Shown: positions 1-6,563, numbered from the stretch's first letter. The stretch: DNA of 6,676 nt from JBKDZL01 sp047971145 (GCA_047971145.1 JBKDZL010000026.1:1-6676), one strand, 5' to 3'. A program made the numbers and translations. The notes: generated by a model from the letters alone, not told the origin.

Positions 1-119
1 TGGCTATAAAATATTTGATGTAAAACTCTATAACTGTTAAAATAATAAAAATGAGCTCTATGTCAAACACTAAAACAAATAAACGAAGTAGAACACGATT
101 TGACTGATGCTATGATTGT

Positions 120-147
120 ATTATAGACCGTTATTAATAAGATTCAA
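120..147 (-). promoter_or_regulatory. Candidate promoter for a gene beyond the left edge
   Basis: On the minus strand, TTGAAT (147-142, 4 of 6) precedes a consensus TATAAT (125-120) with a 16-base spacer. The following bases to the window edge contain no ribosome binding site or ATG on this strand, so the leader would continue off-window. A second possible -35, a perfect TTGACA at 66-61, has only a weak TATTTT (44-39) as partner. Confidence 0.4.
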
Positions 148-187
148 GTATAATATTAATAGCATAGATAGGTAATTATTATGACTT

Positions 188-222
188 AGTTAATAGTAAC
201 ACCAATAGTTACAAAATTAACT
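188..222 (-). terminator. Nested stem-loop after the operon (atypical terminator candidate)
   Basis: AGTTAAT pairs with ATTAACT (seven pairs), enclosing GTAAC/GTTAC (five pairs) around a seven-base loop. It starts about ten bases after the last stop codon, where an operon terminator is expected. On the minus strand no T-run follows, so it is not a standard intrinsic terminator. It could instead stabilise the mRNA 3' end, or work with processing. Confidence 0.4.
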
Positions 223-232
223 TACATTTTTA

Positions 233-1792
233 TTATAAATTATACTTATCTATGAAATATACAGGTGTACAACTCCATGCATGGCAATATGAATTTGCCA
301 AATGATCACCATAAGGTGAAAATTCAATATTATTAGGATCATATAATTCCCAAAATGTATCTGCTCCTAATTCAATCATTCCGCCCCAATATGTTTTAAT
401 ATGTTCTTTCGCTTCTTCAATTAGACCTGCGTCAAATAATGCCTCTACATAGAAATGTTGTGCATATGGTGTAGTTAATTGAATAGCAGTTTCCAAATTG
501 GATATAGATTTAAGTGTTTTCTTTTTCTCATCTCTACTCAATATATCAGCTAGAACCATCCACATTTGGCTATGAATCGAATACTGATTATTACAAATAA
601 ATAATCCTGATTCCTCATTGTACAATTTATTAAGAGCTGATTTACTAAATCTTGCTATCAGCTTATCTATATCTTTTATATCTTGCTCTTGCCCTTCACA
701 TTTTTTTGCTAGTTTCCTCATATTCTTTAAAGTAAATATGAATAATCCATGTGTAGCAGTTGCCTTTAATAACTCATCATTCCAATCCATAAATGACCAC
801 CAATAGTCTTGTTCAATAAACAAGTCATCTTTATTCGTAACGGTTAATGCAAAACCTACTTGTTGCTTTGCCACATTATATAGTTCCTTTACAGTTTCTA
901 AGTCATTAGTAGTAGCCATATAATCACATAAGGTATTTACAAAATGCAGGCTATAATCAACTAAGTATGTATCGTCGGGTAATACATGTGGCTTAACAAA
1001 GATATTAGCTGCTACCCTATCTGATTGATCTAACGTTCCTGCAAACAGATACAAACATCTCTTCACTAAATTAACATCTTTAAATGAGCAATAATTTGCT
1101 TGTGCTTCTAGGTATAAATCACCTAGCCATAATCTTCTATCTCTTTTGGGTCCATCTTCGTACACATTTTGCATACAATTTTGAAGCGTTCTTAAACTAA
1201 CCTCTGCTATAACTTTAAACTCTGGACTAGATTTAATTGCTACTTTAGACACATCGACTGCTGAATATGACCTAGCTTTGATATTTTTAAATTTAGCTTT
1301 ATACTTCTGAGATGTATCCCATATTTTTATTTTAACGTATCTAAAGGCATATCTTCTTTTACTATAGTATTCTGTATTAGGTTCATCAATGCACTCTCTT
1401 GCGGTTTGAATCCAAGATTTTGAAATCCATCCTTTGTAATTCTCTAAACTTCCATTAAATTCGATAGGCATTTCAGCATATTGAATATCAAATAGTAATG
1501 GGGCATCGGGAGGACTACCGACTGTCTCAATATCAAAATGTACGCCTCCTACTACATGAGTACCGAAATCAATAATGATCTCATCATCTTTCCCCATCTC
1601 TTTTGTCTCAATAATATTTTTAGTTATTACTTCGGTTCCAAGTGACAATAGCATCTCTTTGTCTTGGACTACCTTTACAAACGCAATTGGTTCAATCTCA
1701 AACTCATTTAATATAGGCTTACACTCTTTTGCTATTTCAAGGTATTTTTTATTATAGTTAATTTTTAAATCTTTATTTATTTGCATCGACAT
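233..1792 (-). CDS. GH78-like alpha-L-rhamnosidase-type glycosidase, short form
   Basis: This 519-residue protein has no signal peptide and is probably a cytoplasmic glycosidase that removes terminal L-rhamnose or a similar sugar from imported material. Residues about 70-180 form a beta-rich domain whose IIIDFGTHVVGG (72-83) matches LIIDFGQNHSGW of the upstream GH78 enzyme. Residues about 190-515 look like an (alpha/alpha)6 barrel. The motif DGPKRDRRLWLGD (213-225) is the counterpart of the GH78 acid motif DCPQRxERLGWTGD, but the general-acid position appears to be Asp218 instead of Glu. VDYSLHF (278-284), FMDW (334-337, Asp336), FWE (480-482, candidate base Glu482) and SYCHAWS (501-507) are the other expected active-site segments. 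It lacks the N-terminal lectin-like and Ig-like domains of full-length GH78. The start at 1792 is set by AAAAGGAG six bases upstream. That site overlaps the end of the preceding gene, whose stop codon lies only two bases before this start, so translation is probably coupled. Substrate specificity cannot be read from the sequence. Confidence 0.88.
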   Translation of the reverse strand: MSMQINKDLKINYNKKYLEIAKECKPILNEFEIEPIAFVKVVQDKEMLLSLGTEVITKNIIETKEMGKDDEIIIDFGTHVVGGVHFDIETVGSPPDAPLLFDIQYAEMPIEFNGSLENYKGWISKSWIQTARECIDEPNTEYYSKRRYAFRYVKIKIWDTSQKYKAKFKNIKARSYSAVDVSKVAIKSSPEFKVIAEVSLRTLQNCMQNVYEDGPKRDRRLWLGDLYLEAQANYCSFKDVNLVKRCLYLFAGTLDQSDRVAANIFVKPHVLPDDTYLVDYSLHFVNTLCDYMATTNDLETVKELYNVAKQQVGFALTVTNKDDLFIEQDYWWSFMDWNDELLKATATHGLFIFTLKNMRKLAKKCEGQEQDIKDIDKLIARFSKSALNKLYNEESGLFICNNQYSIHSQMWMVLADILSRDEKKKTLKSISNLETAIQLTTPYAQHFYVEALFDAGLIEEAKEHIKTYWGGMIELGADTFWELYDPNNIEFSPYGDHLANSYCHAWSCTPVYFIDKYNL

Positions 1793-1794
1793 AC

Positions 1795-4536
1795 TTAACT
1801 CCTTTTACTATTTAATAGATGCTTTAATCTAGTTAGCTCATCACTACTTAATGTTATATTATGAACTTTTATATAATCGGCAACAGGGTATTTTCCAAAT
1901 TTTTCACGAACTTGCTTATCCTCAAATAAGTTTAAGTAATAAGGACAAAACTCAATTACTTGATTCCAAATTTTTTCATCAAGCATCACTTCATAGATTG
2001 GAGTTTCCATTGTAAATTCCTTCTTAATCTTATAATCAATATTAATATTAGCATTTATTATAAAAATTCCATTAGATAGTTTTTTATCTTTCGGAAGTAC
2101 ATTTCCATTATTTTCTATTGAATTTATATTTATTTCTGTTTGATCAACTTCAACTGTTACCCCAATTGGTACATTTAATTCAATAATCATTTTATAATTT
2201 TCTATTTGCCATTCAACCGCTAATTCCCCACAAGACGTTTGAATTTTACAATTGATCTTTTTTATTATATCTTGCAAACCTGGTTTAAATTTAAACTCTT
2301 TTCGAGCCGCAGCCACTTGTCTTATCCCAACCAGATACTCAATTATCCACTCTTCAATTGCTCCATACGAATAGTGATTTAATGAATTCATCATTGTTCT
2401 AGACATTTTTCCATCAGGAGTTACCGAGTTCCAACGTTCCCAAATAGTTGTAGCTCCCAGGTTTACACAATACAACCATCCAGGGTAGCCTTCATGTAAG
2501 AAAATTTCCATAGCCATGTTATGGAAACCATATTTAGTAAGCATTTTACAAATTAATGGAGTTCCAGCAAACCCTGTTTGAAGCATTGTTTTATCACTTC
2601 TAATTCTGTGCACTAAGTCACTTACAACTCTTTCTTCTTGAGGTCCTGAGAGTATTTGTGATTCTAGCATTAATAAGTATGCTGTTTGAGTTTTTACTGC
2701 CAGTGATCCATTTGCAGTTATGTACTCATCAACAATGGCTTTTTTTACAAAACTTTGGAGTTCCTTCATTTCCTTGATATCTTTTCCTAAGACTTCACCA
2801 CTTTTTATTACATTTGAAATTGTCATATAATAATACATAGTTGCAATGTAGCTTTCATCTGTTCCACCATAACGAGCATCTTCATTCGTCGCATCTAAAG
2901 CAAGCCAGTCGCCATATTGATAACTACCATTCCAGATATAATTTTCCGTATGAGGCAGTATCCATTTAACCCAGTCGATCATTGCATCATAGTTTTCACG
3001 TAGTATCTCTGTATCACCCGTTGCATAGTACATGTTCCAAGGAATAAAGGTTATTGCATCTCCCCATATTGCCGATTCATTTGGCCTATTATTTAATAAG
3101 GGAGCATAGTCCGGAACTAAACCATTATGTATTTTTTGTTCAATTCTAATGTCTTTCATATACTTTTTAAAGAATTGAAGAACGCTTGCATTCATACTTG
3201 CTGTTCTAGAAAATATATTTGCATCTCCAGTCCAACCTAAGCGTTCATCTCGTTGTGGGCAATCTGTAGGGATATCAACAAAATTACTTTTTTGACCCCA
3301 AATTACATTTTTAATCAATCTATTTACTTTAAGATTATCAGTTTCAATTGTTGTTCCAAATATAATATCTGAATAAATAACCTCAGAACGTAAATTTTTT
3401 AAACGTTTTAATTCTTCTATCGTTAGTCCAGTCACTTTTGCGTATTGATAGCCAAAATAAGTAAAGTGCGGTCTAATTGTATTTTCAATCCCATCACTTG
3501 TATATTCAAATGCAGCTCTGGCGGTTCTCAAGTTTTCCCTATAAAATTTACCGTGTTCTAAAAATTCGCTATATTCAAACTTCACTTTCTTATTTTCTGG
3601 CAACGTGTTATCAAATGAAATCCATCCTGAATGATTTTGTCCAAAATCAATTATTAATTCATCAAATTCATTTATGTATATCTTTTGTGGCTTTATAATC
3701 TCTTTAATTTTAATTGGCAAACTTAATCTATCAGTATATGGATATGGTTTTGATAGATTGCATGGTATTAACTCCTCAGATCTCACAGTAGGATCATAAT
3801 CTTCTCCATAATAAATTCCAGATTTACTAATTGCTCCTTGCGTATAATTCCAAGTAGTATCAGTACCTAATGCCTCATGTGAACCATCTTCATATTCTAT
3901 GTCTATGTCACATATTACCGCATGTGTATCTCCATAAACACATTCATTTCCTCCGTCAAAGCCAATTCTACTTTTTAACCAACCATCACCTACACTTAAT
4001 TTTATGTCTAAGTTATTGTTATCTACAATTTCAGGTTCTATTTTATAAGTTTGAACTTGAGTCCAAGTATCATATTTAGTAAATCCCGGAGCTAGATATT
4101 CATCTCCGATTCTAACACCATTTATGTAAAGTTCATATACCCCTTTTGCAGTTGCATACGCTCGAATTTTCTTTATTTTTTTATCTATATTTACTCTTTT
4201 TTTAAAAATATTATTTTGGTTTTCTTTTTCCCCTTCTATCCAGTGTCCGTTAAATTTTGTACCTAACATTCCAGTTTCAAATCTTGTCGACACTGTATTT
4301 TCATTCTCTATAACTGTTATTTTATACTCTGTTTTAGGTAGTAATTCAACATCTAGTTTGTAGTTATTATTTGTTACTGATATCTGGTCGTATGTAATAA
4401 CTTTATTCAGATATTCAAGTTTAATAGAATATTCATCTAATTCACCAACTCCTGAGAACGTTGTTTGAATAAAAACATTTTTCATATCGAAGCCTAATGG
4501 TTCAACTATGTTATTAACTAATATTTTATTTATCAT
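1795..4536 (-). CDS. GH78 alpha-L-rhamnosidase, cytoplasmic, with C-terminal extension
   Basis: An inverting glycosidase expected to release terminal alpha-L-rhamnose from oligosaccharides or glycosides (EC 3.2.1.40 type). The 913 residues show the full GH78 order. An Ig/Fn3-like N-domain spans about 1-90. A lectin-like N-terminal rhamnosidase domain spans about 95-265 (YELYINGVRIGDEYLAPG, 134-151). A beta-sandwich spans about 275-375 (LIIDFGQNHSGW, 294-305). The (alpha/alpha)6 catalytic barrel spans about 395-735, followed by a C-terminal beta domain to about 835. Catalytic landmarks are DCPQRDERLGWTGD (425-438, probable general acid Glu431), WGDA (491-494), YGDW (541-544), IWERW (698-702, probable base Glu700) and NHYSYG (720-725). 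Residues about 845-913 are an extra mostly helical tail. There is no signal peptide, so the substrate must be imported, fitting the transporter upstream. ATG 4536 is the only usable start: an in-frame TAA lies about 25 bases upstream, the family N-domain begins within a few residues, and no SD sits next to it (see the leader at 4537-4676). Confidence 0.96.
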   Translation of the reverse strand: MINKILVNNIVEPLGFDMKNVFIQTTFSGVGELDEYSIKLEYLNKVITYDQISVTNNNYKLDVELLPKTEYKITVIENENTVSTRFETGMLGTKFNGHWIEGEKENQNNIFKKRVNIDKKIKKIRAYATAKGVYELYINGVRIGDEYLAPGFTKYDTWTQVQTYKIEPEIVDNNNLDIKLSVGDGWLKSRIGFDGGNECVYGDTHAVICDIDIEYEDGSHEALGTDTTWNYTQGAISKSGIYYGEDYDPTVRSEELIPCNLSKPYPYTDRLSLPIKIKEIIKPQKIYINEFDELIIDFGQNHSGWISFDNTLPENKKVKFEYSEFLEHGKFYRENLRTARAAFEYTSDGIENTIRPHFTYFGYQYAKVTGLTIEELKRLKNLRSEVIYSDIIFGTTIETDNLKVNRLIKNVIWGQKSNFVDIPTDCPQRDERLGWTGDANIFSRTASMNASVLQFFKKYMKDIRIEQKIHNGLVPDYAPLLNNRPNESAIWGDAITFIPWNMYYATGDTEILRENYDAMIDWVKWILPHTENYIWNGSYQYGDWLALDATNEDARYGGTDESYIATMYYYMTISNVIKSGEVLGKDIKEMKELQSFVKKAIVDEYITANGSLAVKTQTAYLLMLESQILSGPQEERVVSDLVHRIRSDKTMLQTGFAGTPLICKMLTKYGFHNMAMEIFLHEGYPGWLYCVNLGATTIWERWNSVTPDGKMSRTMMNSLNHYSYGAIEEWIIEYLVGIRQVAAARKEFKFKPGLQDIIKKINCKIQTSCGELAVEWQIENYKMIIELNVPIGVTVEVDQTEININSIENNGNVLPKDKKLSNGIFIINANINIDYKIKKEFTMETPIYEVMLDEKIWNQVIEFCPYYLNLFEDKQVREKFGKYPVADYIKVHNITLSSDELTRLKHLLNSKRS

Positions 4537-4676
4537 AATAGAGCAATAGAACTTTGTTTAAAGTGAACCCAATTAGTTGTAATCAACAAATTAATGTTAA
4601 TTGTTTTCTAATTGAGTTCTTTTTATTTCTTATGAACTTTATGGATTCAGTTTAGTTCTATTGCCTCCTCTCTATT
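4537..4676 (-). promoter_or_regulatory. Structured intercistronic leader with displaced SD (three-way junction)
   Basis: AGAGGAGG (4671-4664) directly follows the symporter stop, yet no start codon follows at usable distance. The rhamnosidase ATG is about 127 bases on. GCAATAGAACT (4664-4654) pairs perfectly with 4553-4543. The next eleven bases (4653-4643) pair with 4570-4560 except for one C-C, with a six-base bulge at 4554-4559. Inside are two branches: AATTAG/CTAATT (4571-4576 with 4608-4613), enclosing a further AACAA..TTGTT stem, and AGTTC/GAACT (4615-4619 with 4634-4638). An outer AATAGA/TCTATT pairing (4676-4671 with 4542-4537) would leave GAGGAG as a bulge. When folded, the SD lies about six bases from the AUG. 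A weak internal promoter (TTAACA, 17 bases, ACTAAT; 4600-4572) also fits within the region. The inverted-repeat ends would also suit a miniature inserted element. Confidence 0.6.
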
Positions 4677-6066
4677 TTCTTCTTACTTCCACCAATTTAC
4701 TTTCTGATAATGGATACATTATAATGAAAAATACTCCTAATAACATTATTAATGGTGAAATACCAAATGTTGCTACACTCAATTTCGATAGCGTATCCAC
4801 ACTTTGTGCGGTCGTACTCACATCAAAGCCAACAATTGTTAATGCTATACCACATGCAAAACTACCGAATGATTGTGCACATTTTGATAAGAAGGTATAC
4901 ACTGACATAAATGTCCCTTCTTGTTGCATACCCGTTTCTATGTATGAAACTTCTGCAATATCAGATAACATCGAAAATATTAATGGTACTGACATTATTT
5001 GACCGAACCAATACCCCGCATTCCCTAAAGTAAACATAATTGTTCCTGTTGAAGTTCCAGGTTCAACCATATTTGTTAATAGTAAAAATAATAGTATAAA
5101 AGCTGAAAATGATCCTATACACACAGCAATTGCTGCAGCTATTTTTTTAGAATATCTTTTAGCAAAATACATACCTACTGCACTACCAGCAGCACCTGCT
5201 AGCATCGTACTACCATTTGCAATAGTTTTGTGTAAGCCATCGAACATCATGTAATAACTATACATATATCCTTGTAAATTTGCAACTAAGGTACTACTCA
5301 CATAAACTGTTAAACCAAATAAAAATAAAATGATTAAATATTTATTTTTTACTACATTTAAATAATCTAAGAATACTTTCTTTGGACTATGTTTTTCTTT
5401 TTTTGTAGTATCTACTTGTTCTGTGCTCTCAATTTTAGTTCTTAGATATAAAAGAGTTATTACTAGAGTAATTGTAGCTACAATAATAAAATAATTACCC
5501 ATAGCCTCATATTTACTTACATCTGCAACATCTTCAGCTCTAGGAAAGAAGATAAACCACGAGATACCAGGACCAAAGAAATTTGCTAGCATATTAATTG
5601 ATTGACGCATACTTTGAATCTTAGTTCTTCCATCAAAGTCAGTAACTAAATCCATAGCCATCGCTCCATAAGGAACTAAATATACAGTGAATAAAGTTTT
5701 AAATAATATATTGACTATTACTAAGTACATAAATAACGATTGCTGAGTTTCTGTAAAGAATGTTGGAACGTGCCAATAGAAATATAATAAAACTAATAAC
5801 AATATTCCACCAATAAATATATAGGGATATCTTCTACCATACTTACTATGTGTATTATCTGAAATATAACCCATCACTGGATCAGTGATTGCATCCCACG
5901 CAACGGACAACGATAGCGCTAACCCAGCGTAAGCTGGACTAAGTCCTAATGCACTTGTAAAATATAACATTACAAATGTTCCGATACCATTTTCTGCAAG
6001 TGACCTAGTAACCTCTCCCATCGAGAATCTTATCATCTCATTATTTGACATTTTTTTTTCATTCAT
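4672..6066 (-). CDS. GPH-family glycoside:cation symporter (MelB/XylP-like, MFS)
   Basis: This 464-residue inner-membrane transporter has about 12 hydrophobic segments. It belongs to the glycoside-pentoside-hexuronide:cation symporter group, which couples sugar uptake to Na+ or H+. The diagnostic loop after helix 2 is present: WDAITDPVMGYISD (57-70) followed by GRRYP (77-81). Asp58 and Asp62 align with the cation-site Asp55 and Asp59 of MelB. A second family loop, AMDLVTDFDGRTKIQSMR, lies near the middle of the N-terminal half, and the end, YPLSESKLVEV, is the usual GPH C-terminus. The MelB Asp19 position appears to be Ser22 here, with Glu25 nearby, so cation or sugar selectivity may differ. 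Being first in an operon with two rhamnosidase-type enzymes, it probably imports a rhamnose-containing glycoside. The start at 6066 is favoured because an in-frame TAA lies about 10 bases upstream. An internal ATG at 6051 is possible, but neither start has an adjacent SD. The GAGAGGAG at 6100-6107 is 33 bases away, across a hairpin. Confidence 0.93.
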   Translation of the reverse strand: MNEKKMSNNEMIRFSMGEVTRSLAENGIGTFVMLYFTSALGLSPAYAGLALSLSVAWDAITDPVMGYISDNTHSKYGRRYPYIFIGGILLLVLLYFYWHVPTFFTETQQSLFMYLVIVNILFKTLFTVYLVPYGAMAMDLVTDFDGRTKIQSMRQSINMLANFFGPGISWFIFFPRAEDVADVSKYEAMGNYFIIVATITLVITLLYLRTKIESTEQVDTTKKEKHSPKKVFLDYLNVVKNKYLIILFLFGLTVYVSSTLVANLQGYMYSYYMMFDGLHKTIANGSTMLAGAAGSAVGMYFAKRYSKKIAAAIAVCIGSFSAFILLFLLLTNMVEPGTSTGTIMFTLGNAGYWFGQIMSVPLIFSMLSDIAEVSYIETGMQQEGTFMSVYTFLSKCAQSFGSFACGIALTIVGFDVSTTAQSVDTLSKLSVATFGISPLIMLLGVFFIIMYPLSESKLVEVRRK

Positions 6067-6072
6067 AATTTC

Positions 6073-6107
6073 ATTTTATAATTTACTTTATAAAATTTGC
6101 TCCTCTC
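6073..6107 (-). promoter_or_regulatory. Displaced SD plus hairpin upstream of the symporter start
   Basis: The strong SD GAGAGGAG is at 6107-6100, 33 bases from the symporter ATG at 6066. No start codon occurs at normal distance after it. Between them, ATTTTATAA (6096-6088) and TTATAAAAT (6081-6073) form a perfect nine-pair stem with a six-base loop. Leaving out the hairpin, three bases before it and six after it give an effective SD-to-AUG spacing of nine, close to optimal. The stem is A-U only, so it would be only marginally stable and possibly temperature- or helicase-sensitive. It could instead be a DNA operator. Confidence 0.55.
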
Positions 6108-6149
6108 TTTAACTATTAATAACTAGTTTACTAAATGATCTAATACTTA

Positions 6150-6178
6150 GTACATAACTACTATCTTAGTTATTGTAC
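6150..6178. promoter_or_regulatory. Imperfect inverted repeat at predicted +1 (operator or 5' stem-loop)
   Basis: GTACATAACTA and TAGTTATTGTAC flank a six-base centre and pair fully except for one extra base in one arm. The outer edge coincides with the predicted transcription start. The repeat could therefore be a downstream operator, or a hairpin at the extreme 5' end of the mRNA that protects the transcript. Confidence 0.45.
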
Positions 6179-6184
6179 AATAAA

Positions 6185-6213
6185 ATAATAACAATTAAAG
6201 CAAATATTTACAA
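6185..6213 (-). promoter_or_regulatory. Candidate sigma-A-type promoter of the rhamnoside operon
   Basis: On the minus strand, -35 TTGTAA (6213-6208, 4 of 6) is separated by exactly 17 bases from -10 TATTAT (6190-6185, 5 of 6). The predicted start of transcription is near 6178, giving a leader of about 110 bases before the symporter start. It is the best-spaced promoter between the upstream terminator and the operon, and it is flanked by two inverted repeats that would suit regulation. Confidence 0.5.
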
Positions 6214-6222
6214 TATTGCTTT
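6197..6222. promoter_or_regulatory. Imperfect inverted repeat overlapping the -35 (candidate operator)
   Basis: The arms AAAGCAAATATT and AATATTGCTTT are separated by TAC and pair throughout except for one extra A. The -35 hexamer of the candidate promoter lies at its centre, so a bound protein would directly block or recruit polymerase. No known operator consensus (for example a CcpA cre site) is matched. Confidence 0.45.
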
Positions 6223-6293
6223 TTTTATAAAAGTATCATTTCTTTACTAAGACAATAATACTAGAACTTAATTTAAAATTCATTTACTATTCT

Positions 6294-6307
6294 TTGATTT
6301 AAATCAA
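6294..6307. repeat. Perfect 14-base palindrome in the operon upstream region
   Basis: TTGATTTAAATCAA is a perfect dyad about 80 bases upstream of the candidate -35. It could be an operator for a dimeric regulator, but no regulator gene is in the window and AT-rich palindromes arise by chance. Apart from this site I see no gene, RNA or other repeat between the intron relic (ending at 6358) and the promoter-proximal repeat (starting at 6222). Confidence 0.35.
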
Positions 6308-6357
6308 TACCAAAACTCGTAACTTAATCAACAATTTCTTCTTTTTTATTGTATTTA

Positions 6358-6431
6358 ATCGAGTAAGTAAGCGGTACTTCCCCACAAACTTCTCAAAGAA
6401 TCGTCCGTGACACTCTCATGTCATACCGCTC
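6358..6431 (-). mobile_element. Group II intron relic: domains V and VI (3' end only)
   Basis: On the minus strand, 6431-6398 is exactly 34 bases and aligns along its length with bacterial group II intron domain V. It starts GAGC (keeping the AGC triad) and has a five-pair apical stem GACAU/GUGUC closed by a GAGA (GNRA) tetraloop. It keeps CACG before the 3' strand and ends GAUUC. After a three-base linker, 6394-6361 folds as domain VI: GAG and AAGU pair with ACUU and CUC, leaving one unpaired A at 6364 as the expected branch point. An inner GUGG/CCGC stem lies within. The 3' end would be ...GAU at 6358, seven bases from the branch A counting inclusively. The basal domain V helix has C-A, G-G and A-G mismatches where the consensus is paired. 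No domains I-IV or reverse transcriptase fit into the roughly 110 bases before the neighbouring terminator, so this is a decayed, truncated copy. Confidence 0.75.
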
Positions 6432-6442
6432 AAATTATTCTC

Positions 6443-6470
6443 ATTATAATATTAACATACTTCCCAACAA
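6443..6470 (-). promoter_or_regulatory. Possible upstream promoter (consensus -10, weak -35)
   Basis: On the minus strand a perfect TATAAT (6448-6443) lies 16 bases after TTGTTG (6470-6465, 3 of 6 to consensus). It would transcribe the intron relic and could give a second, longer operon transcript. In such AT-rich sequence a chance -10 is common, so support is limited. Confidence 0.3.
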
Positions 6471-6539
6471 TAAATAGTTTGTGTTCGTCTTTGCCAACCT
6501 AAATGTTATAACCCCTTATATTATTAGTAAATTGACGTG

Positions 6540-6563
6540 AAAAAAGGAACCTAATAAGGTCCC
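6540..6563 (-). terminator. Intrinsic terminator of the upstream partial gene
   Basis: Read on the minus strand, GGGACCT and AGGTTCC form a seven-pair stem (one G-U pair) around the four-base loop TATT, followed at once by six T. It begins about 20 bases after the stop codon of the partial gene. This is a textbook Rho-independent terminator and implies that the symporter operon has its own promoter. Confidence 0.88.

Noticed and set aside
51..107. Small basic plus-strand reading frame of 18 codons starting at ATG 51
   Set aside because: It has no ribosome binding site, is very short, and shows no recognisable family. An upstream in-frame stop excludes a longer gene.
4571..4642. Independent small gene or sRNA with its own start after the orphan SD
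   Set aside because: No ATG, GTG or TTG lies within normal distance of the SD on the minus strand, and stops occur in all frames of this short stretch.
618..5002. Several plus-strand open frames of 60-113 codons
   Set aside because: They are all antisense to the three minus-strand genes, have low-complexity or unlikely compositions, and lack ribosome binding sites; they are shadow frames.
6197..6226. Hairpin followed by seven T on the plus strand, looking like an intrinsic terminator
   Set aside because: The stem has only two G-C pairs and no plus-strand gene precedes it, so it is better explained as a promoter-overlapping inverted repeat.
6067..6357. Catabolite-repression (cre) operator or known riboswitch in the operon leader
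   Set aside because: I searched by eye for the cre consensus and for familiar riboswitch cores and found no convincing match. The leader is AT-rich with only the listed repeats.
6432..6539. Remaining group II intron domains or a reverse transcriptase remnant
   Set aside because: Only about 110 bases separate domain V from the terminator. I could not fit a 5' end (GUGYG), domain I or any coding remnant into them.
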